Assembly (NCBI RefSeq): GCF_014596475.1
Contig: NZ_MECJ01000033.1
Coordinates: 124,001 to 188,000 of the forward strand
Direction: 5' to 3'
DNA: 64,000 nt
Source: Streptomyces sp. CBMA152
Lineage (GTDB): Bacteria; Actinomycetota; Actinomycetes; Streptomycetales; Streptomycetaceae
Each line of letters begins with the position of its first letter. Position 1 is the first letter of the stretch. Under the pieces are notes generated by a model. The model had not been told where the DNA came from and did no database searches. It saw only the letters and a program-made list of their open reading frames with translations. Shown piece by piece: positions 1-9,207 of the stretch. A program made the position numbers and the translations under genes.

Positions 1-1
1 C

Positions 2-178
2 CGCGAGGAGATCGTCGCGGCGGGCTACGACCCGGAGGTCGTGGCGAAGACCCTGCGCCTGGTGGACTCCGCCGAGTACAAGCGGCGCCAGTACCCGCCG
101 GGCACCAAGATCTCGGCGAAGGGCTTCGGGAAGGACCGGCGGCTGCCGATCACCAATCTGTGGCGGGAGTCGGTGTGA
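2..178 (+). CDS. nadE: NAD+ synthase (glutamine-dependent), C-terminal fragment
   Basis: The window opens inside this gene; only the last 58 codons and the TGA are present. The visible tail has the features of the C-terminal synthetase domain of glutamine-dependent NAD+ synthases: a helix ending in Asp-Pro-Glu-Val-Val, then SAEYKRRQYPPGTKIS and a basic K-D-R-R-L-P-I-T-N segment. The enzyme makes NAD+ from deamido-NAD+, ATP and glutamine. Identity comes from the tail alone, so a related N-type ATP pyrophosphatase cannot be fully excluded. A strong hairpin follows directly. Confidence 0.75.
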   Translation, partial: REEIVAAGYDPEVVAKTLRLVDSAEYKRRQYPPGTKISAKGFGKDRRLPITNLWRESV

Positions 179-210
179 GGGTCGGGCTCGACAGCGGGCT
201 CAACAGCGGA

Positions 211-241
211 GAGGGGGCCGGGGCATCGCCCCGGCCCCCTC
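211..241. terminator. Bidirectional hairpin terminator between convergent genes
   Basis: A perfect 14-bp GC-rich stem (211-224 with 228-241) around a 3-nt ATC loop lies between the end of nadE and the end of the convergent endonuclease-family gene. There is no clear T tract, as is common for Streptomyces hairpin terminators. It could serve both genes. Confidence 0.8.
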
Positions 242-259
242 CGCGTACCAGGAAGCCGC

Positions 260-1282
260 TCAGATCTTCAGGCGCGCCGCGATCGGCAAGTGGTCGCTCG
301 CCGTCCGCCCCAGCGTCCACGACGACTTCGGCTCGACGCCCTTGACCATGATCTGGTCGATCCGGGCCATCGGGAACGACGCGGGCCAGGTGAAGCCGAA
401 CCCGTTGCCCGCCGCGCCCTGCGTGGACCGCATCTGCGAGGTGATGTTGTTCAGGGCGCGGTCGTTCATCGTGCCGTTGAGGTCGCCGAGCAGGACGACC
501 TTCTTCAGCGGGTCGCCCGCGATCGCGTCACCGAGGGCGTCGGCGCTGGCGTCGCGCTGGCGCGCGGTGAACCCGGCGCTGAGCTTCACGCGTACCGAGG
601 GCATGTGCGCCACGTACACCTTCACCTGGCCGACGGGCGCGTTCACGGTGGCCCGCATGGCGCGGACCCAGCCGATCTTGATGTCGACCGGCTCGGCCTG
701 GCTGAGCGGGTACTTGCTCCACAGGCCCACCGTGCCCTGCACCGAGTGGTGCGGGAAGGCCCCGGCCAGCGCCTTCTCGTACGCGGGGACCTTGTCGCCC
801 GGCAGTTCCTCCAGGGCCAGCACCTCGGCGCCGGAGGCGATGAGCTTGCGGGCGGTGCCGGCCGGGTCGGGGTTGTCGGCGTTGACGTTGTGGGTGGCGA
901 CGACGAGGTTGCCGCCCTTGCTCTCCTTGTCGGTGAGCAGTCCGCCGAAAAGATTCAGCCATACGGTCGCGGGGAGCAGCAGGGCGATCAGGGCGGTCGC
1001 CGAGCGACGCCACAGGGCGAAGCCCAGGAGCACCGGGACGAACAGCCCCAGCCACGGCAGGAAGGTTTCGGTGAGGCTGCCCAGGTTGCCGATCCGGTTG
1101 GGGATCTGCGCGTGGACCAGCATGACCAGCGAGATCAGGACCGCGAGCGCGGCCAGGACGATGCCGCGCCGCCAGATGCCGGTGTCCCCGCGCCAGCCGT
1201 CCAGCAGGCGCCGGACCCGGGATCCGGAGCGCTCGCCCTCCGCGCTGCCGTTCCCCGTCTCCGCCAAGTACGCCCGCGTCAT
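260..1282 (-). CDS. Membrane-anchored endonuclease/exonuclease/phosphatase family protein
   Basis: A 340-residue protein. A cytoplasmic, charged N-terminus (about 40 residues) is followed by three hydrophobic segments near residues 41-58, 72-91 and 95-116, then a soluble domain of the EEP (DNase I-like) superfamily, probably outside the membrane. Family motifs seen are THNVNADN at the first strand, GDLNG (metal-binding Asp-Asn) and the C-terminal SDHLPI (catalytic Asp-His). Members cleave phosphodiester or phosphate esters; the substrate cannot be told from sequence. The ORF extends further upstream, but ATG at 1282 (TRAYLAE) starts the plausible protein. It converges on nadE and is divergent from panB. 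Confidence 0.8.
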   Translation of the reverse strand: MTRAYLAETGNGSAEGERSGSRVRRLLDGWRGDTGIWRRGIVLAALAVLISLVMLVHAQIPNRIGNLGSLTETFLPWLGLFVPVLLGFALWRRSATALIALLLPATVWLNLFGGLLTDKESKGGNLVVATHNVNADNPDPAGTARKLIASGAEVLALEELPGDKVPAYEKALAGAFPHHSVQGTVGLWSKYPLSQAEPVDIKIGWVRAMRATVNAPVGQVKVYVAHMPSVRVKLSAGFTARQRDASADALGDAIAGDPLKKVVLLGDLNGTMNDRALNNITSQMRSTQGAAGNGFGFTWPASFPMARIDQIMVKGVEPKSSWTLGRTASDHLPIAARLKI

Positions 1283-1586
1283 ACCGCTGCCCTCACTGCC
1301 TTGCGTTCTCGCACACCCTCGCCCCGATGACCCTAGGCGATGACGGGTGGGCTTTCCCTGTCGTCGTACTGCCGATGACGAGAGGGCGCGACCGGGGGTT
1401 CCAGAGGTCACGCCTGTGACGGCGGCTGTGACAAAACGCGCATATTTGCAGGCCACAGTGGTTCAAAGCTCACGTACTTATGTGACCGAGGCACCCACTT
1501 CCCGTCGACGGGGGCGGGATGCCACCATGGAAGTGGTCCGGAGACGCCGTCAGGGCGCTTCGAGATGACGAACAGGAGCCGTTGCG
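1283..1586. other. Divergent intergenic region upstream of panB
   Basis: About 304 bp between the divergently transcribed endonuclease-family gene and panB. Its AT-richer part (about 1430-1485) is the likely promoter zone. I see no convincing -35/-10 pair, no riboswitch-like fold and no long repeat. A 73-codon frame crosses it, but its composition is not that of a typical gene. Confidence 0.4.
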
Positions 1587-2462
1587 ATGACGCAACAACT
1601 CAAGGCTGCGCAGAATCAGGCGGAACGTTCCGACAGCAGCAAGGCGCTGTACGGGGGCAAGTCGACGCGCCGCGTGTCCATCCATGACATCGCCGCCGCC
1701 AAGGCGCGGGGCGAGAAGTGGCCCATGCTCACCGCGTACGACGCGATGACCGCGTCCGTCTTCGACGAGGCCGGGATCCCGGTCCTCCTCGTCGGCGACT
1801 CCATGGGCAACTGCCACCTCGGCTACGAGACGACCGTGCCGGTCACGCTCGACGAGATCGCCATCCTCTCCGCCGCGGTCGTACGGGGCAGCAAGCGCGC
1901 CCTGGTCGTGGCGGACCTGCCGTTCGGCACCTACCAGGAGGGTCCGGTGCAGGCCCTGCGCAGCGCCACCCGCCTGATCAAGGAGGCCGGCGTCGGGGCC
2001 GTCAAGCTGGAGGGCGGCGAGCGCTCGCTGGCCCAGACCGAGCTGCTCGTGCAGTCCGGCATCCCGGTCATGTCCCACCTGGGTCTGACCCCGCAGTCCG
2101 TGAACGCCATGGGCTACCGGGTGCAGGGCCGCTCCGAGGAGGCCGCGCACCAGCTGCTGCGCGACGCCAAGGCGGCGCAGGACGCGGGCGCGTTCGCGGT
2201 CGTCCTCGAACTCGTACCGGCCGAGGTGGCCGCCGAGATCACGCGCTCGCTGCACATCCCCACGGTGGGGATCGGCGCGGGTGTGTCGTGTGACGCGCAG
2301 GTGCTCGTCTACACCGACATGGTGGGGTTGACCGGGGGGAAGGTGCCGCGGTTCACGAAGCAGTACGCGAACGTACGTCAGGTCCTCGGCGACGCCGCCA
2401 AGGAGTTCGCGGGTGAGGTCGTCGGCGGGGCGTTCCCGGCCGAGGAGCACACGTTCCACTAG
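1587..2462 (+). CDS. panB: 3-methyl-2-oxobutanoate hydroxymethyltransferase
   Basis: A 291-residue PanB, the first committed enzyme of pantothenate (coenzyme A) synthesis: it transfers a hydroxymethyl group from 5,10-methylene-THF to 2-oxoisovalerate. Family signatures are clear: MLTAYDAMTASVFDEAGI, the metal-binding LLVGDSMGNCHLGY, KLEGG, MSHLGLTPQS and VGIGAG. Length is slightly over the usual 260-280 because of a 30-residue polar N-terminal extension common in actinomycetes. Start ATG is preceded by AGGAG at 1574-1578 with 8-nt spacing. It appears monocistronic; a copy of the dispersed intergenic repeat follows. Confidence 0.96.
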   Translation: MTQQLKAAQNQAERSDSSKALYGGKSTRRVSIHDIAAAKARGEKWPMLTAYDAMTASVFDEAGIPVLLVGDSMGNCHLGYETTVPVTLDEIAILSAAVVRGSKRALVVADLPFGTYQEGPVQALRSATRLIKEAGVGAVKLEGGERSLAQTELLVQSGIPVMSHLGLTPQSVNAMGYRVQGRSEEAAHQLLRDAKAAQDAGAFAVVLELVPAEVAAEITRSLHIPTVGIGAGVSCDAQVLVYTDMVGLTGGKVPRFTKQYANVRQVLGDAAKEFAGEVVGGAFPAEEHTFH

Positions 2463-2490
2463 GCGTGAGCGCTTTTTAGGGGTTGACGTT

Positions 2491-2540
2491 CGACTGCGGG
2501 CCGTCTTGGGCTGGTCGCGCAGTTCCCCGCGCGCCTAAAG
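2491..2540 (+). repeat. Dispersed intergenic repeat, copy a
   Basis: Contains the core CGCAGTTCCCCGCG followed by a diverged end (GCGCCTAAAG), after a CTGCGGGCCG lead-in shared with other copies. It lies between panB and the tandem ABC ATPase gene. No matching second arm is present here. Confidence 0.8.
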
Positions 2541-2662
2541 ACGTAAGGCAACACGCAAGGCAGGACACAAGGCAGCCCGTCGGCATCTCTTGTCGGCGGG
2601 CTGTCGGTCTCTGTCGGTGGGCTGTCGGTGGTTTGTCAGTGGGGCCTGGCACCTTGGTGGGC

Positions 2663-3691
2663 ATGACGCGAATCGACAAGAACCCCAAGGGCGGCGCCGC
2701 CAACGCCGTCACGGTGCGGGGGCTGGTGAAGCACTTCGGCGACACCAAGGCGCTGGACGGCGTGGACCTGGACGTACGCGAGGGCACGGTCCTCGGAGTC
2801 CTGGGTCCGAACGGCGCCGGCAAGACCACCCTCGTCCGCTGTCTGTCCACCCTGATCGTGCCGGACTCGGGCACCGCCACCGTCGCCGGGTACGACGTGG
2901 TGCGCCAGCCGCGCCAGCTGCGCCGCACCATCGGCCTGACCGGGCAGTACGCCTCGGTCGACGAGAAGCTGTCCGGCCGGGAGAACCTGTACATGATCGG
3001 GCGGCTGCTCGATCTGTCCCGCAAGGACTCCCGCGCCCGCGCCGACGAGCTCCTTGAGCGCTTCTCGCTCACCGAGGCCGCGAACAAGGCCGCGATGAAC
3101 TACTCCGGCGGTATGCGCCGCCGCCTCGACCTCGCGGCCTCGATGATCGGCAACCCGGCGGTGCTCTATCTGGACGAGCCCACCACCGGCCTCGACCCGC
3201 GCACCCGCAACGAGGTGTGGGACGAGGTCCAGCGGATGGTGGCCGAGGGCGCGACCGTGCTGCTCACCACCCAGTACATGGAAGAGGCCGAGCAGTTGGC
3301 GAACGAGCTGACGGTCATCGACCGCGGCAAGGTCATCGCCAACGGCGGTATCAACGAGCTGAAGGCGAAGGTCGGCGGCCGCACCCTGCAGATCCGGCCC
3401 ACCGACCCGGACCAGCTGGGCGCGATGGCCCGGGCGATCGCCGAGGCCGGTCTGGACGGCGTCGCCGGCTCCCAGGCGATCCCCGACGAGGGCCTGCTGA
3501 ACGTGCCGATCCTCAGCGACGAGCAACTGACCGCGGTGGTCGGCCTGCTGGGTGCCCGCGGCTTCGGCATCGCCCACATCGGCACCCATCTGCCCAGTCT
3601 GGACGAGGTGTTCCTGGCCATCACCGGCAAGAAGACCTCCGACTCGCAGGAATCCCTGAGCAACCACACCACCGAGGAGGTCGCGGCATGA
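2663..3691 (+). CDS. ABC transporter ATP-binding protein, DrrA-like
   Basis: A 342-residue ATPase of the daunorubicin-resistance (DrrA/CcmA) family that powers drug or lipid export with the membrane protein encoded next. Walker A GPNGAGKTT is near residue 55, the ABC signature NYSGGMRRRLDLA mid-protein, Walker B VLYLDEPTTGLD after it, then the switch His region (LLTTQYMEEAEQL; the usual His is Gln). The C-terminal ~100 residues match the DrrA-associated domain (DEVFLAITG). An upstream in-frame GTG/ATG region exists, but ATG at 2663 begins the conserved protein. The stop overlaps the permease start (ATGA). Confidence 0.93.
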   Translation: MTRIDKNPKGGAANAVTVRGLVKHFGDTKALDGVDLDVREGTVLGVLGPNGAGKTTLVRCLSTLIVPDSGTATVAGYDVVRQPRQLRRTIGLTGQYASVDEKLSGRENLYMIGRLLDLSRKDSRARADELLERFSLTEAANKAAMNYSGGMRRRLDLAASMIGNPAVLYLDEPTTGLDPRTRNEVWDEVQRMVAEGATVLLTTQYMEEAEQLANELTVIDRGKVIANGGINELKAKVGGRTLQIRPTDPDQLGAMARAIAEAGLDGVAGSQAIPDEGLLNVPILSDEQLTAVVGLLGARGFGIAHIGTHLPSLDEVFLAITGKKTSDSQESLSNHTTEEVAA

Positions 3692-4548
3692 GCACCACCA
3701 CCGCCACCACCGCCGAGGCGACCTCCCGCAAGGCGCCCACCGGCATCCGTCCACCCGTCACCGACGCCGACGCCCGTATCGGCCTGCGGGCCAACCTGCG
3801 CCACATCGGCGCCCTGGCCCGGCGCAACGCGCTCCAGATCAAGCAGGACCCGGAGTCGATGTTCGACGCCGTGCTCATGCCGATCATCTTCACGCTGCTG
3901 TTCGTGTACGTCTTCGGCGGCGCGGTCTCCGGCAAGGGCAACCAGCACGAGTACGTGAACTACCTGATCCCGGGCCTGATGGCGATGCAGGGTCTGAACA
4001 TCGCGATGGCGGTGGGGACCGGTATCAACGACGACTTCAAGAAGGGCGTCATGGACCGGTTCCGGACCATGCCGATAGCCCGGTCGTCGGTGCTGATCGC
4101 CAAGATCGTGGTCGAGATCGGCCGCATGATCATCGCCACCACGATCCTGCTGGTCATGGGCTTCATCCTGGGCCTGTCCATCCACACCTCGGTGTTCGAA
4201 CTGCTCGCGGCGGTCGGCCTGTCGCTGGTGTTCGGCGCCTCGCTGATGTGGATCTTCATTCTGCTGGGTCTCACCATGAAGACGGCGCAGGCCGTCCAGG
4301 GAGTGGCCATGCTGGTGCTGATGCCGTTGCAGTTCGGCTCGTCGATCTTCGCCAAGCCGACCACGATGCCGGGCTGGCTGCAGTCCTTCACGGACTACAA
4401 CCCGCTCTCCAACCTCGCCGACGCGGCCCGCAACCTGGTCAACGGCGGCCCGGTCGCCCACTCGGTGTGGATGACCCTGGCCTGGTCGGTGGCGATCACC
4501 GCCGTGACGGCCCCGCTCGCGGTCGCCAAGTTCCGCAAGCGGACCTGA
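3688..4548 (+). CDS. ABC-2 type permease, DrrB-like
   Basis: A 286-residue integral membrane protein of the ABC-2/DrrB family. A 60-residue polar N-terminus is followed by about six hydrophobic segments, beginning with VLMPIIFTLLFVYVFGG, and by the typical loop containing GVMDRFRTMPIARSSVL before the third segment; NPLSNLADAARNL near the C-terminus is also typical. Translation is coupled to the ATPase through a 4-bp ATGA overlap, so the two form one exporter. The substrate is unknown; neighbours give no hint of a biosynthetic cluster. Confidence 0.93.
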   Translation: MSTTTATTAEATSRKAPTGIRPPVTDADARIGLRANLRHIGALARRNALQIKQDPESMFDAVLMPIIFTLLFVYVFGGAVSGKGNQHEYVNYLIPGLMAMQGLNIAMAVGTGINDDFKKGVMDRFRTMPIARSSVLIAKIVVEIGRMIIATTILLVMGFILGLSIHTSVFELLAAVGLSLVFGASLMWIFILLGLTMKTAQAVQGVAMLVLMPLQFGSSIFAKPTTMPGWLQSFTDYNPLSNLADAARNLVNGGPVAHSVWMTLAWSVAITAVTAPLAVAKFRKRT

Positions 4549-4578
4549 TCGTGACGTCCAGTCAGTTCTGATGGAGTG

Positions 4579-7500
4579 TCAGGTACGGGGGTCCTGATCT
4601 CCTCGTCGATCGCGTCGCGCCAGGGCGACGGCCTCCTCTACGGAGAGGCCGTCGCCTTCGGCGTACGCGGCCTCGTAGGCGGCCTCGTCGAGGAGCGGGC
4701 GGACGGCCGACTCCACGACGGCACGCTGCTCCTTCTCCAGGCCCGTGGGGACATGGGCGGGCGGCAGCAGGGCGTCGTGCGCGCCGATCAGCCGGGCCGC
4801 GTCACGGGCGGTGTCGGCGCCGGGCTCCGCGAGCCCCGCCATCGGCCAGGCGACGCTGAGCAGATGCACCGGGATCATCTGCGGCGCGACCATCCGGGCC
4901 AGCGGGTCCAGGGCGCGGTCAAGGGCGTCGCGAGCGTCCCGCAGACCGTCGGCGAACAGCCCCTCGGCGTTGTTCAGCCAGGCCCGTACCCCCATGACGA
5001 AGCCCTCGAAGAGCGAGAGGTTGGCCGACTTGAACTCGTCGAGCATCACCGCGACATGCTCGCGGGCCTCGGGGATCCGACCGCTGCGGCCCAGCCACAT
5101 CGCCAGGAACAGCCGCGCGGCGGGGAACGCCTCGTACCCGGCCCGGCGGCCCGCGGCGACGATCTCGCGCAGCATCGCCTCCCCCCGCTCGGTCTCGCCC
5201 GTCTCCAGGAGGACCCCGGCGAGCCGCGCCTTGAGCAGCGACACCTGCCCCGGGGCGCCCAGGCGTTCCGCGTACCGCACGGCCTCGTCGTAGTCGGCGG
5301 CCGCCGGTGCGTACTCGCCCCGCCGCTCCCGTGCCTCGCCGCGCGCGGACAGCGACTCGGCCATGCCCCAGTCGTCGCCCAGGCGCCGGAAGATGTCCAG
5401 GGCGCGGTCGGCGTCACGGCCCGCGTCGCCCGCCCAGTCGCTCCGGTTGGCCAGGACGTTCGCCCGCATCTGGAGGGCGTTGGCGAGGTCCCACTCGTAG
5501 CCCAGCTCCGCGCAGGCCTCCACCGTCGCGTTGAGCATGTCCTTCAGCGCGTCCGCGTCGCCGGTCAGCACGACCGTGAAGAACCAGAGCGCGCCGGGCA
5601 TCCGGCAGGTCTGCGGCAGCCCCGGCCGGTAGACGCTCGCGATGGCCCGCAGCCGCTCCGTGGCCTCGGGGGTCGTCCACGCGTCCATGTCGTGGTCCAT
5701 GTCGGCGAGCATGATCAGCCGCACCCCGCGCCGGGCCTCCTGGAGCACCTCGTACTCCATCGGCGGCGGGCTGTCGGTGCAGCGCGCGAGGACCGGGGGC
5801 GCGGGGGCGGTGGGCGGCGCGAAGGGGTCGGGGCCGAGCTCGGCGGTGGCCTGCGCCCAGCGGCGCGCCTCGCCGCGCATGTCGCGCAGATGCCAGTACG
5901 TGGTGAGCGCGTGGACCAGACACAGCGCCTCCTGCTCGTCGGCGAGGGCGACGGCCCGGCGCAGCGCGGTGCGCAGGTTCTCGTACTCCCGCTCGAAGAA
6001 CGCGACGGCGGCGCGCTGGCCCCGGCCGCGCAACCTCGGGTCGGCCGTGCGGGCCAGCTCGCGGAAGTGCACCAGATGGCGGCGCTCGGCCGCGCCCCGG
6101 TCCCCGGCGTCGTCCAGGCGCTCGCCCGCGTACTCGCCGACGGTCTCAAGGAGGCGGTAGCGCATCCCGCCGTCGTCCCCGGGTGCGGCCACCACAAGGG
6201 ACTTGTCGACGAGCGAGCCGAGCAGGACGGCGACGTCGGCGGCGTGCACGGCCCCGGCCGCGCAGGAGTCGCCGTCCGCGCAGACCTCCTCCGCCGCCGC
6301 GAGGTCGCAGCCGCCCGCGAAGACGGAGAGGCGGCGCAGGACCGTACGTTCGGACTCCTCCAGGAGGTCCCAGGACCAGTCGACGACCGCGCGCAGGGTC
6401 TGCTGGCGCGGCAGTACGGTACGGCTGCCGCTGGTCAGCAGGCGGAAGCGGTCGTCGAGCCGGTCCGCGATCTGACGAGGCGTCAACATCCGTAGCCGGG
6501 CGGCCGCGAGCTCCACGGCGAGCGGCAGACCGTCCAGGCGGCGGCAGATCTCGGCGGCGGCCTCGGGGTCGTCCTCGATCCGGAAGCCGGGCCGCGCGGA
6601 CGCGCCCCGCTCGGCGAACAGCCGCAGCGCCACGGGCCCGGGCAGCGGCTCCACCGGCCGCACCAACTCGCCCGGCACGCCCAGCGGTTCCCGGCTGGTG
6701 GCGAGGACCGTCAGCCCGGGGCAGCGGGCCAGCAGATACGCGACGAGCTCGGCGGCCGCGCCGATTACGTGCTCGCAGTTGTCGAGGAGCAGCAGCATCC
6801 GGCGGCGCTCGCAGTACCCGGCGAGGTGGACCAGCGGGTCGGCGCCGGTGCGGTCGGCGGCCCGCAGCTCCTCGGCGCCCGCGCCGTGCAGCACGGTCTC
6901 GCGGGCGCCGACCGCGGTGAGGACGGCGGCGGGCACGGCCGCCGGGTCGGCCACCGGCGCGAGCTCCGCCAGCCACACCCCGTCGGGCCAGCCGTCCCCG
7001 GCCGCGTCGGCGGCCTCGGCGGCCTCCTGCGAGAGCCGTGTCTTGCCGGCCCCGCCGGGCCCGAGCAGCGTCACGAGCCGCGCCCGGCCCAGGTCCCCCC
7101 GGATCACCTCGATGTCCGCCTCGCGCCCCACGAAGGAGGTGAGCCGGGCGCGGAGGTTGCCGAAGGCGGGCGGGGCCACGTCGTGCGCCGCAGGGGCGGG
7201 CGGCTCCTCGGAGTGCAGCAACTCGCCGTGCAGTGCGCGCAGTTCGGGGCCGGGATCGGCGCCCAGACGGTCGGCGAGGGTGCGGCGGACGTCGTCGTAC
7301 GCGGCCAGTGCCTCGGCCGTGCGGCCCGCCGCGCGCAGGGCGCGGATGCGCAGGGCGTGCAGCGGCTCGTCCAGGGGGTGCGCGGCGCAGAGCGCGGCCA
7401 GCTCGGGCAGCACCTCGTCGGCCCGGCCGAGGGCGAGAGCGGCCGCGAGCCTGGCCCGGCGGGCATCCAGGCGGCGGGCCTCCCAGCGGGCCGCCTCGGC

Positions 7501-7926
7501 CGCCCGGTCGGGCAGATCGCCGAGGACCGGCCCGGCCCACAGCGCCAGCGCGTCGTCGAGCAGCGCGAGGGCCTTCGCCGGGTCGCCCTGCTCCAGGGCG
7601 CGTACGCCCTCCCCCGCCAGCCGCTCGAAGCGGTACAGGTCGATGTCGTCCGGTTCGGCGTCGAGGCGGTAGCCGCTCTCGGCCGAGGCGACCGCCGCAT
7701 GCCCGGCGACCCGCCGCAGCCGGCCGACCAGCGCCTGGAGCGCACCGGCCGCGTCGGCGGGCGGCTCACCCATCCACACCTCGTCCACCAGACGCGCGAC
7801 CGGCACGGTCCGGCCGGGGCGCAGGGCGAGCACCGTCAACAGGGCGCGCAGTCGCGCCCCGCCGACGGCGAGGGCCGTTCCTTCGGGGGTCAACAGCTGG
7901 GTGGTGCCGATAATCCGGTAGCGCAC
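4579..7926 (-). CDS. AfsR/SARP-type BTAD regulator with NTPase and TPR domains
   Basis: A 1115-residue regulator with the AfsR architecture: an N-terminal OmpR-like winged helix (about 1-90), a bacterial transcriptional activation domain (about 95-240), an STAND/NB-ARC-like ATPase with P-loop LLGPGGAGKT (near 290) and Walker B LLLLDNCEHV, and a long C-terminal helical/TPR region. Such proteins activate secondary-metabolite or developmental genes, with ATP hydrolysis and protein contacts tuning DNA binding. The open frame runs to 8346, but GTG at 7926 has GGAGA 9 nt upstream and begins the conserved VRYRIIG strand. It is divergent from the M50 protease gene. Confidence 0.9.
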   Translation of the reverse strand: MRYRIIGTTQLLTPEGTALAVGGARLRALLTVLALRPGRTVPVARLVDEVWMGEPPADAAGALQALVGRLRRVAGHAAVASAESGYRLDAEPDDIDLYRFERLAGEGVRALEQGDPAKALALLDDALALWAGPVLGDLPDRAAEAARWEARRLDARRARLAAALALGRADEVLPELAALCAAHPLDEPLHALRIRALRAAGRTAEALAAYDDVRRTLADRLGADPGPELRALHGELLHSEEPPAPAAHDVAPPAFGNLRARLTSFVGREADIEVIRGDLGRARLVTLLGPGGAGKTRLSQEAAEAADAAGDGWPDGVWLAELAPVADPAAVPAAVLTAVGARETVLHGAGAEELRAADRTGADPLVHLAGYCERRRMLLLLDNCEHVIGAAAELVAYLLARCPGLTVLATSREPLGVPGELVRPVEPLPGPVALRLFAERGASARPGFRIEDDPEAAAEICRRLDGLPLAVELAAARLRMLTPRQIADRLDDRFRLLTSGSRTVLPRQQTLRAVVDWSWDLLEESERTVLRRLSVFAGGCDLAAAEEVCADGDSCAAGAVHAADVAVLLGSLVDKSLVVAAPGDDGGMRYRLLETVGEYAGERLDDAGDRGAAERRHLVHFRELARTADPRLRGRGQRAAVAFFEREYENLRTALRRAVALADEQEALCLVHALTTYWHLRDMRGEARRWAQATAELGPDPFAPPTAPAPPVLARCTDSPPPMEYEVLQEARRGVRLIMLADMDHDMDAWTTPEATERLRAIASVYRPGLPQTCRMPGALWFFTVVLTGDADALKDMLNATVEACAELGYEWDLANALQMRANVLANRSDWAGDAGRDADRALDIFRRLGDDWGMAESLSARGEARERRGEYAPAAADYDEAVRYAERLGAPGQVSLLKARLAGVLLETGETERGEAMLREIVAAGRRAGYEAFPAARLFLAMWLGRSGRIPEAREHVAVMLDEFKSANLSLFEGFVMGVRAWLNNAEGLFADGLRDARDALDRALDPLARMVAPQMIPVHLLSVAWPMAGLAEPGADTARDAARLIGAHDALLPPAHVPTGLEKEQRAVVESAVRPLLDEAAYEAAYAEGDGLSVEEAVALARRDRRGDQDPRT

Positions 7927-8032
7927 GTGCCCATTCTCCGTGACGCGCGCGGCTCCCGACGCCCCCGCCCTCCAACACCCGCCCCCCACAAGGTGACCGG
8001 GGCGGCACCGGAGGGTGATCGGCGCCGGAACT

Positions 8033-8051
8033 CGTACGGGATCGCCGTACG
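8033..8051. promoter_or_regulatory. Dyad CGTACGG-N5-CCGTACG between divergent genes
   Basis: A perfect 7+7 inverted repeat with 5-nt spacer lies between the AfsR-like regulator and the site-2 protease gene, 65 bp upstream of the protease start. Position and symmetry suggest a dimeric regulator site; no protein is assigned. Confidence 0.35.
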
Positions 8052-8116
8052 TTCGACGGGTATCACCTGTACGGTCGGGCCCGTCCGATCGCATCTCCAT
8101 CCCAGGAGCCCCGCAC

Positions 8117-8920
8117 ATGTCCACCGCCACCTCCCGCCGCAGCGACCGGAGGATCAGCCCGGTCTTCCTGGGGATCGTCGCCGTCATGGCGGTCAGCGGA
8201 TGGGCGGTGTGGACGGGGTTCGCGAACAAGCCGGGCTTCGCCGTCTTCCTCTTCGTGACGTCCGCCTGGGTGGTCTCGCTGTGCCTGCACGAGTACGCGC
8301 ACGCCCGCACCGCGCTGCACGGCGGCGACATCTCGGTGGGCGCCAAGGGCTATCTGACGCTGAACCCGCTGAAGTACACGCACGCGATGCTGTCGATCGT
8401 GCTGCCGGTCATCTTCGTGATCATGGGCGGGATCGGGCTGCCCGGCGGCGCGGTCTTCATCGAGCGCGGCCGGATCCGGGGCCGCTGGAAGCACAGCCTG
8501 GTCTCGGCGGCGGGCCCGCTCACCAATGTGCTGTTCGCCATCGTCTGCACGGCGCCGTTCTGGCTGCACGCGCTGGACGGCGTGCCGACCGAGTTCCGCC
8601 TCGCGCTCGCGTTCCTTGCGCTGCTCCAGGTGACGGCCGCGATCCTGAACTTCCTGCCGGTCCCGGGCCTGGACGGGTACGGCGTGATCGAGCCCTGGCT
8701 CTCACCGGGCCTGCGCCGCCAGTTCGAGGCGATCGCGCCCTTCGGGCTGCTCGCGGTCTTCGCCTGCCTGTGGCTGCTGCCTCCGGTCAACCACGCGTTC
8801 TTCGACGCGATACACAGCGTCCTGCGCGCCCTCGGCGTCAGCGAGTACGACACGTACTGGGGCCAGCGCCTCTACCGCTTCTGGGAGCACACGGCCGACG
8901 TCCCGTCGCTCAACGGCTGA
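8117..8920 (+). CDS. Site-2 protease family (M50) membrane metalloprotease
   Basis: A 267-residue polytopic protein. The zinc-binding HEYAHA (HExxH) lies at the end of the second hydrophobic segment near residue 58, and the second metal ligand region LPVPGLDGYG (the NxxPxPxLDG motif) is near residue 180. These proteases cut substrates inside the membrane, often anti-sigma factors, but no anti-sigma gene is adjacent. ATG at 8117 has AGGAG at 8104-8108, spacing 8. The last 11 bp overlap the convergent small membrane-protein gene. Confidence 0.88.
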   Translation: MSTATSRRSDRRISPVFLGIVAVMAVSGWAVWTGFANKPGFAVFLFVTSAWVVSLCLHEYAHARTALHGGDISVGAKGYLTLNPLKYTHAMLSIVLPVIFVIMGGIGLPGGAVFIERGRIRGRWKHSLVSAAGPLTNVLFAIVCTAPFWLHALDGVPTEFRLALAFLALLQVTAAILNFLPVPGLDGYGVIEPWLSPGLRRQFEAIAPFGLLAVFACLWLLPPVNHAFFDAIHSVLRALGVSEYDTYWGQRLYRFWEHTADVPSLNG

Positions 8921-9092
8921 CGGCGGCCCGCTGCGCCTTGGCCTTGCGCAGGTAGTACCAGGCCATGTTGGAGGAGAGCCCGGCGAGCAGGATCCAGACG
9001 ATCCCGGTCCAGTTGCCCTCGACGAAGGAGACCACGGCCGCGGCGACCGAGAGGACGCAGACGGCGAGGGCGTACAGAGCGAGGCGGGGCAT
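8910..9092 (-). CDS. Small two-TM membrane protein, unknown function
   Basis: A 60-residue protein made almost entirely of two hydrophobic helices (about 4-22 and 28-46) with a short basic tail KAKAQR. AGGAG stands 9 nt before the ATG. Its 3' end overlaps the convergent site-2 protease gene by 11 bp. I do not recognise the family. The good ribosome binding site and charge pattern (positive-inside tail) argue it is real. Confidence 0.7.
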   Translation of the reverse strand: MPRLALYALAVCVLSVAAAVVSFVEGNWTGIVWILLAGLSSNMAWYYLRKAKAQRAAVSR

Positions 9093-9207
9093 GGGGGTCG
9101 GCTCCTGTCCGGGTACGGCACTGATGCCCGTCCAGTGTCCCCCATGCCCCGATCGGTCCGGGACGTAGGTCGCGTACGCCGGTCTTGTACGTCTTTGGAC
9201 GTCGGTC

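Noticed and set aside
1347..1568. 73-codon frame upstream of panB
   Set aside because: Arg-rich, no ribosome binding site, overlaps the likely promoter region; not a convincing gene.
2483..2662. 60-codon upstream extension of the ABC ATPase
   Set aside because: The extension covers a dispersed-repeat copy and non-conserved sequence; ATG 2663 begins the family-like protein.
7927..8346. 140-codon N-terminal extension of the AfsR-like regulator
   Set aside because: It overlaps the divergent site-2 protease gene and its upstream region; GTG 7926 has a proper ribosome binding site.
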